From the NCBI RefSeq assembly GCF_024763615.1, contig NC_077223.1, positions 20,956,001-21,020,000 of the forward strand: a stretch of DNA of 64,000 nt. The letters are read 5' to 3'. Both the position numbers and the translations under genes were made by a program. Positions 19,901-31,521 of the stretch are shown here, piece by piece. The DNA is from Phlebotomus papatasi (lineage: Eukaryota > Arthropoda > Insecta > Diptera > Psychodidae). Position 1 is the first letter of the stretch. Every line of letters begins with the position of its first letter. Under the pieces are notes generated by a model that was given only the letters and a program-made list of their open reading frames with translations, was not told the origin of the DNA and ran no database searches.

Positions 19901-22567
19901 TGACCCCCAATTTTCCACTCTTTCGTCCTTAAAGGGTTAAAAGACTGAAGAGATCCCGAAATTCAAAATCAGATTCTGTTCAATACTATATATGTACTCT
20001 GAAAAAAAAGTCTTGTTAAACGGACAAACGGATTTTGTTCAAAGGAGAATGGTCAAAACTATATGGGCGCTGGTCCCGGAATCGCCACAAACGAGAATAG
20101 ACGCATTTTGTAGGTATTGATATAAGATTAAAAAATTGCCGGAACCCAGGATGATAAACGCTGAGAGTCCTTGTAAAAAAGCCTATCCTTCCGAAATATC
20201 GCTATTTTGACAACGAATTACTCAAGAACGACTAAAGCGATCTTGATGAGATTAGGTATAGGGTCAGTGTATAACTTAAACTTTTTATTCGTGCATACCA
20301 CCCCCTCCCCCCACCCTCTGCTCTGGTAGCCCCCATACAAAATGAGAGCATTTTACGTTAAGACTTCTTTCTGAGAAGAGGTACAAAGCTGAAATACAGC
20401 ATGCGAACAAGGCTTAAACAAAACTATTTAACCATACATACCAAACCCTTCGTCCATCATCCCTTATGGTAGCCTCCATACAAAATGAGAGCACTTTACC
20501 TATAATTCCTTTCTGAGAGGAGGTAGAAAGCTGAAATTCGTCATGGGAACAAAGCTTAGGAAATACTCTTTAACTAGCATACCACCCCAACAACCATCTG
20601 TCTGATAGTCCCAATATAAAAAGAATTCCTTCGCACAAATTGTTATAAATCCACTGAATTGCATATTAGTACAACTTTTGTAGACAATAAATTGAGAAGC
20701 AACTCCAAAACTTTAATTACAATATCAAAAAAATCACCACTAATGCCAATTAGATTATACAATGAGGATATGTTTCTTTCTTTCACGTACCAACAGATCT
20801 TAATGAGACGAAAAATGAAATATAAAAAAATCTAGAAAATGATTGTTAACTTTATTACTTATTCAAGTTTTTCATTCAATCAAGCTCGATCAAAAAATTG
20901 TTCGTGAAGATTGTTGAAAATATCTCTTCTCGGAAAGGAGTTATAAAGTAAAATACTCACATTTTGTATGGGGGCTACCAGAATGGAGGGTGGGGGGAGG
21001 GGGTGGTACGCATGAATAAAAGGTTTAAGTAATACACTGACCCTGTACCGAATCTCATCAAGATCGCTTTAGTAGTTCTTGCGTAATTTGTTGTCAAAAT
21101 AGTGATTTATCGGCAAGATAGAGGCATTTTTACAAGGACTCCTAGCGTTTATCGTCCTGGGTCCCGGATTTTTTTTAATCTTGTACCAGTATCTGCGAAA
21201 TGCGCCTAGTCTTATTTCTAGATAAAGATGAACCGGTGCCCATATATACATTTGACCATTCTTCCTTCTAAGAAATAGTTTTTATGCTCTAGAACTTTTC
21301 CTCCATAGCTTAGAACATTGGTCCTAGAACAAAAGTTGTTACCTATACCAATATCTATCCATTGACATAGGTCCCGTTCGTGGCGATTCCGGGACCGGGA
21401 CCGGATTTGACCATTCTCCTTTTGTCAAAAGAATGTTATTTACCAATTTGACAAAGGTTTTTCTCGAATTTGATATGGAAAAACACCCTTTTAACAAACT
21501 TAACAAGATCCAGTTGGCCATCGATTTAACAAAACTTTTCCATATTCTGTATGGAAGAACATCCTTTTGACAAACTTGTCTTGTTAATTTGACAAAACTT
21601 TTGTTTTCGGAGTACCTTAATGTACCGTACTTGCTTACTTTTCTATGGTCCTAATTGCGAATTCGCACGATTTTTTCGTTCCCGGCAGTTTCGGTAATCT
21701 TATCGTCTATATCTATAAAACTCCAAGCTTGCGATGTATATAAGTCTATAAATATTTCTTGACACAGAACATTCCAGATTATTTCGACACATTTAAAACA
21801 CATTACCTTTCGAGTTTCTAGAAGTGAAAAAAATGTTTTTGTTAATGGATTTTTCATGGTTTCAAATTTTGCTACGCATCGGTCGTTTTAAATATGCATA
21901 TTTTGACACTGTAGTAAATGTTTTTGCATATTTTTATACATCTTTGAAATTTAAATAAAAGAATTTTTTTTACTTCACGGAATTTTAGTACAAAATATGG
22001 AAAAGGATCTGTCAAATGGAAATTCTTTTTCAAACTGAACCAAAAGAAATTTTATTGCTCTTTTGCAAGTTATATTTTTGACTGTGTGTGAAGTTGTTAA
22101 AAGTTTTATTAAAGTTAATAATCATTGAATTTAAAGACTTCGGTATACTTCTTTTTAGGGGAAAGTTGTTCCCGTTGTTCCCCTTTGAAAATTGAAGAGA
22201 TATTTTCAATTCTTTTTTAGTACTTTACGGAGTTTGTCCCCTTTTCTTTTTATAAAGCTTTCCGTAACTTTTTCGCCTAAAGTTTGAAAATGTCTATAAG
22301 TAATAAAAATCTATAATTATATACCTATATAATGTATTAACATTCACTTTTCCTCTTTAAATGCCAAATTAATGGAAGTTTGGATAATTTAAGGATTTAC
22401 TTTGAATAATACAAACAACTCACACTAGTTAGGGCGTGAACGTCAGCTCCTTGATGGCTTTGTGATGATGCCTTGTGCTTAGATCCGTGGTGATGGTGAT
22501 GATTTCCTAGGGTGGTGGACACAAGAACGGCCAAAATCCACATTAATATGTAATGAGATGTCGCCAT
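16957..22567 (-). CDS. Secreted Lys/His-rich protein (two exons)
   Basis: Exon 1 (22424-22567) starts at the ATG and encodes MATSHYILMWILAVLVSTTLG, a good signal peptide, followed by NHHHHHGSKHKASSQSHQG. It ends in phase 0 at a GTGAGT donor. Exon 2 (16957-17370) follows an ATCTAG acceptor in phase 0 and runs to TAA, giving 185 residues in all. The mature protein is strongly charged: Lys/Glu/Ser in residues 60-95, DFEEDYESGDHDDAHEGHLK about 96-115, then GFRQSFRKREYHKVNKFFGD about 130-150. The last block resembles the Gly-Phe...EYHK..KF(F/Y)D repeats of a family of secreted His-rich insect proteins, whose function is not established; extracellular matrix or metal binding would be inference. The 5 kb intron is full of DNA transposons, and an extra small phase-0 exon in it cannot be excluded. 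Confidence 0.8.
17488..17620. repeat. CCCGGGATTATG repeat, copy 1
   Basis: GGTCCCGGGATTATGAATAC, then GTGAAATGGCTTTATGCAT, then CATGCAGGAG. A second copy in the same orientation at about 18333-18440 has the same block order. Probably one end of a pogo-like element. Confidence 0.45.
18045..18915. mobile_element. 871 bp pogo/Tigger-like non-autonomous element
   Basis: TA-flanked CAGTGGAACCTCGATAGAGT at the left; the right end is the complement of CAGTGGGACCTCGATAGAGT. GTTGACTCTATCGG is repeated internally at both ends. Terminal CAGTRG-ACCTCGAT is typical of the pogo/Tigger group. A CCCGGGATTATG repeat (about 18333-18440) is nested. No transposase seen. Confidence 0.75.
19062..19653. mobile_element. 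592 bp MITE, GGGGAGACTGGGGCAAA termini
   Basis: TA-flanked. Ends are GGGGAGACTGGGGCAAAACT and the complement of GGGGAGACTAGGGCAAATTT. Internal GGGGCAAATTTTGTCAG echoes the end. Same superfamily as the 15561 and 47588 elements. Confidence 0.75.
19784..19940. mobile_element. ~155 bp TTAA-flanked MITE, CCCTTTAAGGACG type
   Basis: Begins TAACCCTTTAATCCTTTAAG with GGACGA and ends TCGTCCTTAAAGGGTTAA. Inverted ends and TTAA-like flanks suggest a piggyBac-type derivative. The left flank appears to have lost one T. Confidence 0.55.
19990..21617. mobile_element. 1.6 kb foldback element with long imperfect arms
   Basis: Outer ends pair GTACTCTGAAAAAAAAGTCT with the complement of AGACAAG..GGAGTAC. Deeper, 20040-20360 mirrors about 20945-21410, sharing GAGAATGGTCAAA, GCGATCTTGATGAGATT and GGGGGCTACCAGA-type blocks. 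The left inner part also contains a direct duplication of about 137 bp (GTAGCC(C/T)CCATACAAAATGAG at about 20327 and 20468). No protein. Lies in the intron of the Lys/His-rich gene. Confidence 0.65.
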
Positions 22568-23590
22568 TGCTCGACATCAAACTCGTCACTCACTGTCTAT
22601 CGAGAAAAGAAAATTCTGTGCGTTGTGATTAAGGTACTCAAGAGCTATGGCTGCCTGAATGATTTTGATGTTGGCATAAATGGTAAAAATGTACCAATTC
22701 ACACTTATTATTTGGCCGGGTAATGAAGCGAGGCAAAAGAGGGGAATTTTCTCAATTATTCAACCGGATGATTGACACACAAACAAAGTAATTTTCACTT
22801 GATATACCTTCTCACACCATATTTCGTGTTTGCTTTTTTTGTTCCTTCGGTATTCAAAATCCCAACATAAGAAATCCCCAAGAGAGAGAGTGAGAAAATG
22901 GGACTTTTTCACAAAATCACTGGCTTGACTCTTGAGATTGATGGGGAGAAAAATTAAGAGCCAAGGGGTAAATATTTGAAGCTGAAGGATTTCTCAAAAG
23001 ACCCTTTTGGGGATTATTGAATTTGATGGTGTAGGAAGAAGAATATTATTTTTTTAGTCCAATATCATCATAGGGACTTTGCTATATAAAAGGTAGCCTT
23101 CTAATGATAATTTATTTACACAAACTTAATCCTTTGATTTTGTGGATTTTTTTTTGATTCAACAGTAACAAGCTTTCATTAATATTTCTTTGAATTTTGA
23201 GCTTGAATTACTGATTTCTTTAAAATTTTTTAATGTGTCCCTAAGGATGAGTGAAACTTTGCTGGTTTAAAGCGGAAAATAGTGCGTCGGGATACACAAC
23301 ACACTAAGTAGCTGTTAATAAGCTTGAGGTCCGGATCAAACTTTTCCAAAGTGTTTCTTGCAATACATAAAGAAATATCATGAATTTATGAGAGACAATT
23401 TCGGCTGACTAAGCTACCATTCAGACAAATTTCATCATAACCACAATGGGACGATGACAAAGATGAATTTATCATTGAATAGTTGATGAATAGTTCAATT
23501 CTTTTATTATGCAATATCGTCTTATAGAACGACTGATACTGAGTCAAAAAATATCACCGATACTAGAGCTAAAATTTCAAATATACGTAC
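22568..23590. other. Upstream region of the Lys/His-rich gene
   Basis: No TATA box was located with confidence on minus. AGAGAGAGAGTGAGAAAATG runs near 22880-22900 are purine-rich simple sequence. Nothing else supportable. Confidence 0.3.
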
Positions 23591-23599
23591 ATCATTTTG

Positions 23600-24260
23600 A
23601 TTTATATAGCATCTCATATTTAAACCTTAAACCATATTTATTTTTGTCTTAAAAAAATATTTACGAAACGACTTTAGATCGAATTTGTGATGCTATAAAC
23701 GAAATCATTTATATCACATTATCCTTGTGAAGTATACTTTGTGCATACCATGAATAACTGTGAGGTCTTCTTAAGGACATATGGGACATGTACTATAAAA
23801 GCCTCGATTAAATAAATTGATCATGAGTCACCTCCAAAACTCTGTGTATTGCATTTCTCGATACGTTAACTTTATCGATATTTTTTTTGTCTTGAAATAT
23901 ATTGATGAAACAGGTTTTAGTTCAGATATAAGGTGCCATAAAGGAAGTTATTTATAACACCTTTATTTTTCTACCAAGAAAACTTGTTTCTTTTTCTTTT
24001 GAAACATCAAAACCGCTTTAGATCGAATTTGTGGTGCTACAAACGAAATCATTTATTACACCTCTTATTTGTACCAATATCTTTTTTGTTTTTGTCTTAA
24101 AAAAAAATAAAAAAGTCAGTTAGATATGTGCTATAAATGAAGTCATTTATAGCGCCTTATATTTGTACCAAAAACTACGTTTGCTTTTGTGTTTAAAAGT
24201 ATTTACAAGAATGTTTTATTTCAGATTTGAAGTGCTATGTGCTATAAATAAAATTATGTT
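23600..24260. repeat. Degenerate tandem repeat, ~100 bp period
   Basis: Five diverged units, with cores near 23690, 23935, 24045, 24145 and 24240. Each has a TTTAGATCGAATTTGTG-like lead, then TGCTATAAACGAAATCATTT and TATARCRCCTTAT. The core is an inverted repeat, GCTATAAA..TTTATAGC, best preserved near 24130-24155. TTTTTGTCTTAAAAAA spacers separate units. It resembles the remains of a satellite or multi-copy hairpin array. Confidence 0.55.
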
Positions 24261-24604
24261 ATTATGATGAGAATCATGCCAGTTCTGTGATTTCTAAAAT
24301 ATTTTAATAAGAAAAACTTTTCGAGTATGAACTTGTCTGTGCTATAAAGCTAAAATGAAGGTTAGCGTTTCCCATATAATTTTTCATATTTATTAGAGGT
24401 TGCAATCACAGTACTTTCTCTTAGGGTGGAAAGAAGTCTTTTAGCACTTCAAGAACTTGTGTTACTTTGTTCATTTTTTTTGTTGTTTTGAAAACTTTCC
24501 TTTTTTAAATATTGACTTATGTATATCAACTTCATTGACTACCGATTATAAGCAACTTTTTTCAACATTTGTGAAAACTCAAAAAAATGCATTTTTCATT
24601 ACTA

Positions 24605-24825
24605 AGGTAAAGTGCCCTAAAGTCGACCGGTTCCTTAACTCGACCGGTGATCAATTTTTCAATGTTTTATGGCCAGTTTCCATAAATTTGTTACTGATTT
24701 TTATGAAATAATTAACCTAATTAATGTTAGATCATCCACTAAATATTGTAGCAAATATATATAAATTTTATAAATAATCCTACCGGTCGAATTGAGGAAC
24801 CGGTCGACTTAAGGGCACTTTACCT
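24605..24825. mobile_element. 221 bp MITE, AGGTAAAGTGCCCTAAAGTCGACC termini
   Basis: Exact TA duplications flank AGGTAAAGTGCCC. Inverted ends extend for about 45 bp through GTCGACCGGTTCCTTAACTC. Same termini as the larger composite element at 18-1192. Confidence 0.85.
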
Positions 24826-25147
24826 TATGCCTTAATGACACCTTAAGGCCTGGCAGTTTCAGTACCATTTGGAATATAAAATTTGAACAACAATTTGATA
24901 TAGGGGAAGGCTTTGAAGTTTCGCACATAGTCTGGCTTGGAACATTTTATATTATTTCAATATATTCCTAAAATAAATCTGACCTATTTTTTCGGGAAAT
25001 GTGTGACTGAAGACTGGCTATTAAATTATATTGCTATTAGGCCAGATTTTTTTAAGGAATACGGGAAAAACTATGAAGTGTTCGAAGTCAGAATGTATGT
25101 GAAACCTCAAAGTCTTCCTCTAGAAAATTATGTCATAACTTGCAATA
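24826..25147. other. Intergenic with a solo GGGGAAGGC end
   Basis: Contains TATAGGGGAAGGCTTTGAAG at about 24900, resembling the left end of the GGGGA-type MITEs, but no partner end was found. No gene. Confidence 0.3.
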
Positions 25148-25487
25148 CAGTAGAACCCCGCTATAGGCCATCGCTCTATATAGTCCACAATTTATCGACC
25201 GTTGATTTCAAAACACTGATTTTAAGTTCAGTTATGTTTTTTAGTACGCGACATGCAATGTTGTCATAATTATTTTAATATTTTTGGCAAACTTTATTGA
25301 GTAGTTGTGATATTTGTGATCCATAATGAAGAGAGCGAGGACAAGTACCACAATCGCAAAGACAGTGGAGGTCGTTGAGCAATTTCAATACTAAAAGTCG
25401 TTGATAATTTTAAAAAATTACATGGACTATAGTGCGACCCAAGTGTCAAATCTGGAACCAAATATGGCCTATAGCGAGGCTCTACTG
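25148..25487. mobile_element. 340 bp pogo-like MITE, CAGTAGAACCCCGCTATAGG termini
   Basis: TA-flanked. The right end is the complement of CAGTAGAGCCTCGCTATAGG. CAGTAGA start and TA target place it with Tc1/mariner/pogo derivatives. Non-coding. Confidence 0.8.
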
Positions 25488-25518
25488 TATCTTGAAGAGA
25501 CTGCGAACATAGTGTCTC

Positions 25519-25771
25519 CACTGAGAGAAATATTAAAAAGTTAAAATAAGATTCCGGAAATGTTAATTTTACCCTGCAGTATTGATCCAAAATCGGTGTA
25601 ACTATTACCCTTTATAAGGTGTATTGGGGGTTAAAGTTAACCTTTTTCATGATATTTTATCCTTAAAAAGGTGTAAAATTAACATTAAAAAATGTTGATA
25701 TATTTTTACACATAAAAAGTGTTAAAGTTGAGGAAAAAAAGTTAATCGCACCCTCTTTTTTATTCTCAGTG
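25519..25771 (-). mobile_element. 253 bp CACTGAGA MITE, copy 1 (inverted)
   Basis: CACTGAGAG at the left, TTCTCAGTG at the right. The same sequence, inverted and also 253 bp long, is at 27813-28065. Internal GAGGGTGCGATTAAC and CCGGAAATGTTAATTTTACC blocks are shared. Confidence 0.75.
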
Positions 25772-27812
25772 TCTGCCGAAGAGATAATTAAAAAAATCTT
25801 TACAGGGCCTAAAGACTTGGCAAAGAGGCATAAAGAATTTAAGCGAACTGGCAACTGAAACTATATAAAACTTTAAGCCAAGATCCCTATCGTAGCCATA
25901 AAATTATCATACGAGTATCAAACGCTTCTTTAAATTTATTTTCTTTTTTTCCTGAAAATAGTATCTCGGTATCTTTAATAAATATGTAGTCTTTAGAAAC
26001 TTGTATTAACAGTGAAAAGACTTTTAAAAAAATTATTGAAAAATATTTACCATTATATTTAGGTGATGTATGTTTTATTTATTTAAGACTCCCATTTGCC
26101 GTAGACACTTGAAAGTTTTAATAATCTCAATTGATATTATTCATTGTTATTTAATAAGTTATAGCCTTTGTATACCTTCAGTCCCTTCAGTAAAATCTTT
26201 ATTTAAAATTTCTTACCAATAAACACCTTTCAGTGTCTGAGCGCCTTCTGAATAATTGCAGGGAAGGGGGCTTGATAGAGGCACAAATTATCGTAGGAAA
26301 ATTTACCCATTCCACCTTACGTGAGACCATGGCAATTTTGTAATTGAATTTCACCCCAGGAAATTGTCTATCAAATACCTCTTTCCGCAAAAGAATTTTT
26401 CTTTCTCACCACCTTTAGTTCATGTTTTCTTGTTTTTTTACCTTCCCATTTTTGTTGAGGCAGGAAGAAATGACGATTCAAATTAGATAGGGAACGAAGT
26501 GAGAAGCCAAAAAAATAAAGCATAATGAGACAGAAACATTTCCTCTAAATATGAAACATATTTCATTTTATTTTCTCATTATTTCATTTTTTTCACCATT
26601 TATTCTCCTCTTGCATTTGCTGGCTTGGAAATTGAAGTTGGTATAGCTGGAAAAGCCAGAACAGGGTGTTTCAGTATCTTTTCCGTCTTTTTTTTTGTTT
26701 TTAAATTTTATAATTTTGTTCCCATTTGTGAATTCTTTTTTTTTCGAGTAATTTCTCTTTCACTTGATTTTACGATTTTGGGTTTTCTTTTTCTTTAGTT
26801 GATTAGGTTAGCTTAAAAATTAGATGTTTTACATTACTTAAAGGTAGAGTTTCTTTGTTGTTGTTGGTTTTTTTTTAAGTTAATAAAATAGTATATAGTT
26901 AGTATATCATTTTTTTCTTTTTAAAGATTTATTAAGCCAATATTTTCACAATATTCTCTATATTCTAAATTGAATACTTTCTGTATTTTCCTCATTTCCT
27001 CATTCATTATTACAAAAGTAATAAATAGATTTATATTTTATTTATTTAGTACAATATTTTGATGTTTTCATCTAATAATTTCCCGTAGATTTTTCTATGG
27101 TCACAATAAGAATTTTTTTTAGAAAGAATTTTCAAGATTGTTTTTTAATGTGTCGCGAATTGGTCCAAATTTCGAAATAAAAAGTATTAGAATGGGGAAA
27201 TTTTAAAAAAGTTTTTTTTTTGTCGAAGAAAAATCTACAGGACATTTTTAAGAGTTAAACACCGAGTATATTTCTTATGGCCACAAATCACTTAAGCTTA
27301 CGTTAATTTCTTGTATCTTAGTAATATTGTGTTCACTTAACTTATTTTGTACAGCGGTAATATTCACTCTATCTTCAATAAAGACCAATGCTAACTTTCG
27401 AAGAGTTAGGCAGATGCGATTCTTTAATTATACTGACAAACCCCTCAACTCTGAGATAAAGAAAATTTAAAGATTTAAGTGGAGTATTTAGTGTCAACAA
27501 TAAAGATTTCTCTTTGCCAAAGGCTAATGAAGCTTCTATTTTAATCTTTTTTTTTTAAGTTTCTGTAACTTAAAGATATTTTAATATATTCATTTCAGCT
27601 TTCTTTTTAGATGATACAAAATCAGCCTTCAAAGTCTAATTTAAAGATTAAAGGCTTAAAAAAATTATCACAGAATTAAGGGGGTGTTTTTTTAAATTTT
27701 ATTTTGCAAGGAGATAAGTATTTAAACTCCTGATTTATATATAATACTTAATTGCTTTATACTTTTGCAAATATGTTTTCAAAAGATCATATGTAAGGGA
27801 GAGAGGCAACTA
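25772..27812. other. AT-rich intergenic, nothing recognised
   Basis: Long T- and A-rich runs. No reading frame over about 65 codons with any recognisable feature, and no clear inverted-repeat element. Confidence 0.35.
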
Positions 27813-28065
27813 CACTGAGAAAAAAAGAGGGTGCGATTAACTGTTTTTCATCGCAACCTTAACACTTTTTAGGTGTAAAAATATATCAACATTTTTTAAT
27901 GTTAGTTTTACACCTTTTTAATGGCAAAAGTAACATGAAAAAGGGTAACTTTAACCCCTAATACACCTAGAAAGGGTAATATTTACACCGATTTCGAATC
28001 AATAATGCAAGGTAAAATTAACATTTCCGGAATGTTATTTTAACTTTTGCGAATTTCTCTCAGTG
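27813..28065 (+). mobile_element. 253 bp CACTGAGA MITE, copy 2
   Basis: Exact TA duplications (27811-27812 and 28066-28067) flank CACTGAGAAAAAAAGAGGGT and TTCTCTCAGTG. Reverse orientation relative to 25519-25771 and identical in length. Confidence 0.85.
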
Positions 28066-28067
28066 TA

Positions 28068-30124
28068 GCAGTAGATCTCACTTACCCAAGTTGAAATGTT
28101 AAATAAATATTTATAAAATAAATGTCATTTATTTTGTAAATATATTTCACGTTATATATTTAAATTAGCTAAAATCACTCTCCATAAGATGCTATCACAC
28201 AATTATTTTAAATATTTATAATTTAACAGGGAATACTCTAACCTTTTCTGACTTTGATAAATCAGCATGTGCAAAAATAGGCCACGCCCCCCTCTGTTTA
28301 ATGTCAAAAAACACAATTTCCCATTTTTATTCGTGTTATTTCTACTCTTCAAATTAAGGAATAGATAAGAGAAAATTCTTTGAGAAATATTACTTGAGTT
28401 GCATGATTTTTTAAAGTTTAAAATTTCGTGGGGCGTGGTCTATTTTTTAAATTATGACAACTTGAGTGATTTTAAGCAAGGGCATTGCTTTAATTTCATA
28501 TTAAATGTTTGGAATTCAAAAATATTGCTATACATTATGTTGCAGTTCCTGGAAGAGACGAAGCCTAAACATTTTGTGGATAAAATTCACTTGTGAGTTT
28601 AAATGCTATCCCCGTGTAAAACAAAACTTAAAAAAAATGACAGTTTATTTGTGCCAAACAATTTTGCAAATCACCCTGTTGTAAGAGCAATTTATTGATT
28701 TATTCCATATCCTTTTGTCTTGTTCTTTTTTTGGCAAAAAGCATAATAATATAATATTTTCACTCTCTTATCATACATGTCAGAGTAGAGGGTAGTTCTA
28801 TTTTTTCTCTTTTCTACTCATAAATTTGTCGTATTTCTTCAAATGATGAACATTTTGAGAGAATTGTTGTGTTAGTTCCTCCTTTGAAGTCTATTTCTTA
28901 TTGGTAAAACAATTTGAAAATAAAAACAGAAGCTATTTCATTAGATAAAATATTCATGCAATTTTTTGTTGTTGTTCAAAGATACGAAACCATATTTTGA
29001 TCAGAGCCGTTTATATATTCATCAAATTCCTTGTACTTCATGCAATTATTTTCTCTTTTGTCTATAAATATTCTTGTCATTTAGTGCACCATTATCTTTT
29101 ATTTACAGCTCGATATGTTTCCTCCAAAACTTTTCCTCTTTCCATAAATCATTATGCATTTATTACTTTAATTTATCATTATGATCATTTGGATTACAAA
29201 TGTAGGTTTAATGATTAATCTTAGAAGGGTATTAATTATTAATGTTTTTTGCTATCTTTTTTTTTTGATTTTCTTTCGAGAAACTTAAGCATTATTAGTT
29301 CAACAATTAGATTTTCTATGGGGGAGTTAATTATTGCTTTATTGAATATGTTTTTTTTATAGTTTTAGAAAATGGTTCAGTTTTTGTTAAAGTGAAAAAT
29401 TATTTGTAGCTCTGACCTTTAACATTTCACTAATAATTTCAATAATCAATCACTTTTTGAAGTGATAAAATAATGGGAGTCTATTCAATATACGTTTTAG
29501 ATTTATTGCTTTTCCGTTTATGTCACTTCCTATTTTTCTCGAGGGTTTTTTCGGAAAACCTTCTGGGAATTCTTGGCATTTCTCTGTGATGGTTTATAGG
29601 AATCAAATTAGCATGAGAATTTAGGAACTCGAGTGGTGCAGATGAAATTAAAAATTTTCTGTGCAATATCTCTACCATTGTTTTGTTGGAATACGATAAT
29701 TTATATGGAATATCATTATTATTTATGCTTTTTTTCTTTTTGGCTTTCAGTTCTTCTGAAATCAGTACGTGAAGGGAAAATGAAAATTGAAAAAGCTTCT
29801 AAAGTTGGTGTCTACAGCTCAAGTAAGTGCTAAAAATGTATTTTTTTAGTTCTTGGATTCAGTAATTTGAATGATTATCTAATTTGGTAATCTTTTTAAT
29901 CCTTTGCAATCTAACAAATGAAGAACATCGATAAAAAAACAGTAAAATGTAAGGTTATGCCGTACCTAACCTTAAATCAACTATTAATTGTGTAATTGCA
30001 ATTTGTTAGACAGAAAAGAGATTCAACGTAGTTATCTGCCATTTTTTTAAACACATTTTTAAGACAGAAAGTACCTCCGAATTGAAAGTATGAAGCGCGA
30101 ACTATTAAAAAAAAAATCTGAAAT
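28068..30124. other. AT-rich intergenic, no gene supported
   Basis: A plus-strand stretch ending at 29832 has an acceptor-like GGCTTTCAG (about 29740-29749) and a donor-like GTAAGTGC (from about 29822), but no other exon or homology supports it. Confidence 0.3.
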
Positions 30125-30125
30125 A

Positions 30126-30359
30126 CAGTAGACTCTCTCTCAATCGGGAATATGGGGCGAAATGTCATCCGGTTTAGCGATAGAATTGAGCGTCAAAGCC
30201 TTTGTAAATTCCAAAAAAGTGCTCAATTATAAAGAATTACGATAAAATAGGAAGAACTACAGCGAATTTGAGCGAATTAGCTTCATAATTAAACGTGAAA
30301 ATTGTCAACAAAATTTGTCGCCCGATTGAAAAAAGAGCCGATTGAGTGAGAGTCTACTG
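30126..30359. mobile_element. 234 bp MITE family A, copy 1
   Basis: TA-flanked CAGTAGACTCTCTCTCAATC and the complement of CAGTAGACTCTCACTCAATC. Internal CGAAATGTCATCCGGTTTA and GCGCTCAATT..TAAAGAATYACGATAAAAT blocks. Further copies at 36205, 44297 and 54601. Confidence 0.85.
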
Positions 30360-30732
30360 TACACAAAAGGTTAAGTTGCAAATTAAGCTTATAGAAATAA
30401 TCTTAAAAAAAAATAGAATTTAAATTTCAGAAACTTTAAAAAGATTTTTTTTATTTCGACGATAGCTTGTGATGTAGGCATTCTTTTTGATGATTTTTTT
30501 TTCAAAATAACATAACCTACAAGAAACATCTTTAGAAGAAAACTCATATTTTCAGTGATTAACATTCAGAATACTCTCATCGTTTGTGTAATCAAACACG
30601 CATTATGATAGAATGATAAATTATAGAAAAAAAAAAATTCACTTTAAAGTTAAAAATGCTGTTGTGGTCGTCGTGAAATCGAGTGGACTGTATTTTTTTT
30701 GTAAATGCTTTTTATTTGTCGTCGTCTTTACA

Positions 30733-31028
30733 GCCGGCGAGACACGGCTAATTCCCGAGTTGATCTAGTACAGCTAATCAGTAAATTGATTTAAAGTCGT
30801 CCTAATTACTAAATAAATCGTCTTTGTCTTTACCTAATAAGACTTCAATCTTGTTCAGGATATCACCTAATATCTATTAAATCTGTCTGTATCTATTTAA
30901 TCAACCTATCACAAAGAAAAGAAATACCCTCTTAAATTCAATAGATAGCATAATTTTACTCCATTTTCACAACTTACTCGAGAAAATAACCAAAATTCTA
31001 TAGTCGTCGTCGTCACGCGTGTCTCGCC
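30733..31028. repeat. Possible small inverted-repeat element (GGCGAGACACG)
   Basis: GGCGAGACACGG near 30736 is matched by CGTGTCTCGCC near 31018, with GTCGTCGTC runs beside both. Only these short blocks support it. Confidence 0.3.
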
Positions 31029-31239
31029 ATTAAAGTCACAAAATGAAAAGACAAAATGCCAGAAGGGCCTAAATTACAATGCCAGAAAATATTAATTCAT
31101 AAAATTTCCGTCAGATGGCGTTCTGTCCATAATAAATGCCTTAAGTTTCTTTTAGGTTAAGTTCAACATAACCTCACATTCTAATTTAAGACATTCAGGC
31201 CCTGATAGAAGTATTGAGATATTTTACTAAAGTAGTGTA

Positions 31240-31519
31240 AGATGGGGTAATTTTGGAATTAAGAGTAATTTGGAAGGGGAATCGCCAACAATGACGGAAA
31301 CCCCTTAATAAAATGAAATGAAAATGACTAATTTGGAACTTCAAGATTCCCTAGAAGTTTTAGATGGCAAAACGAAAAAAACAACTAAGAAGTATGTAAA
31401 GTCATGTACTCCATGTACTTCTTCGTGGCTTTCTTTTTGTCTTTAACCATCTGAAACAGTGAGAAAATCTCAAAATTCCAAAAATAGACATGGTTCCGAA
31501 TTACCCTATCCTACCTTAA
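31240..31519. mobile_element. ~280 bp MITE, GGGGTAATTTTGGAATT type
   Basis: The left end has AGATGGGGTAATTTTGGAAT. The right end (reversed) has AGGTAGGATAGGGTAATTCG. Internal TCTAAAACTTCTAGGG and CGTGGCTTTCTTTTTG-like blocks are shared with 38682-38896. Probably TA-flanked. Confidence 0.6.
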
Positions 31520-31521
31520 CG

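Noticed and set aside
23600..24260. CRISPR array
   Set aside because: Units are degenerate, spacing is too long and variable, and the setting is eukaryotic.
24937..25269. 110-codon plus-strand frame
   Set aside because: No recognisable features, and it runs into a pogo-like MITE at 25148.
29633..29833. Possible plus-strand exon with CTTTCAG and GTAAGTGC edges
   Set aside because: No homology, no partner exon, and such splice-like motifs are common in AT-rich sequence.
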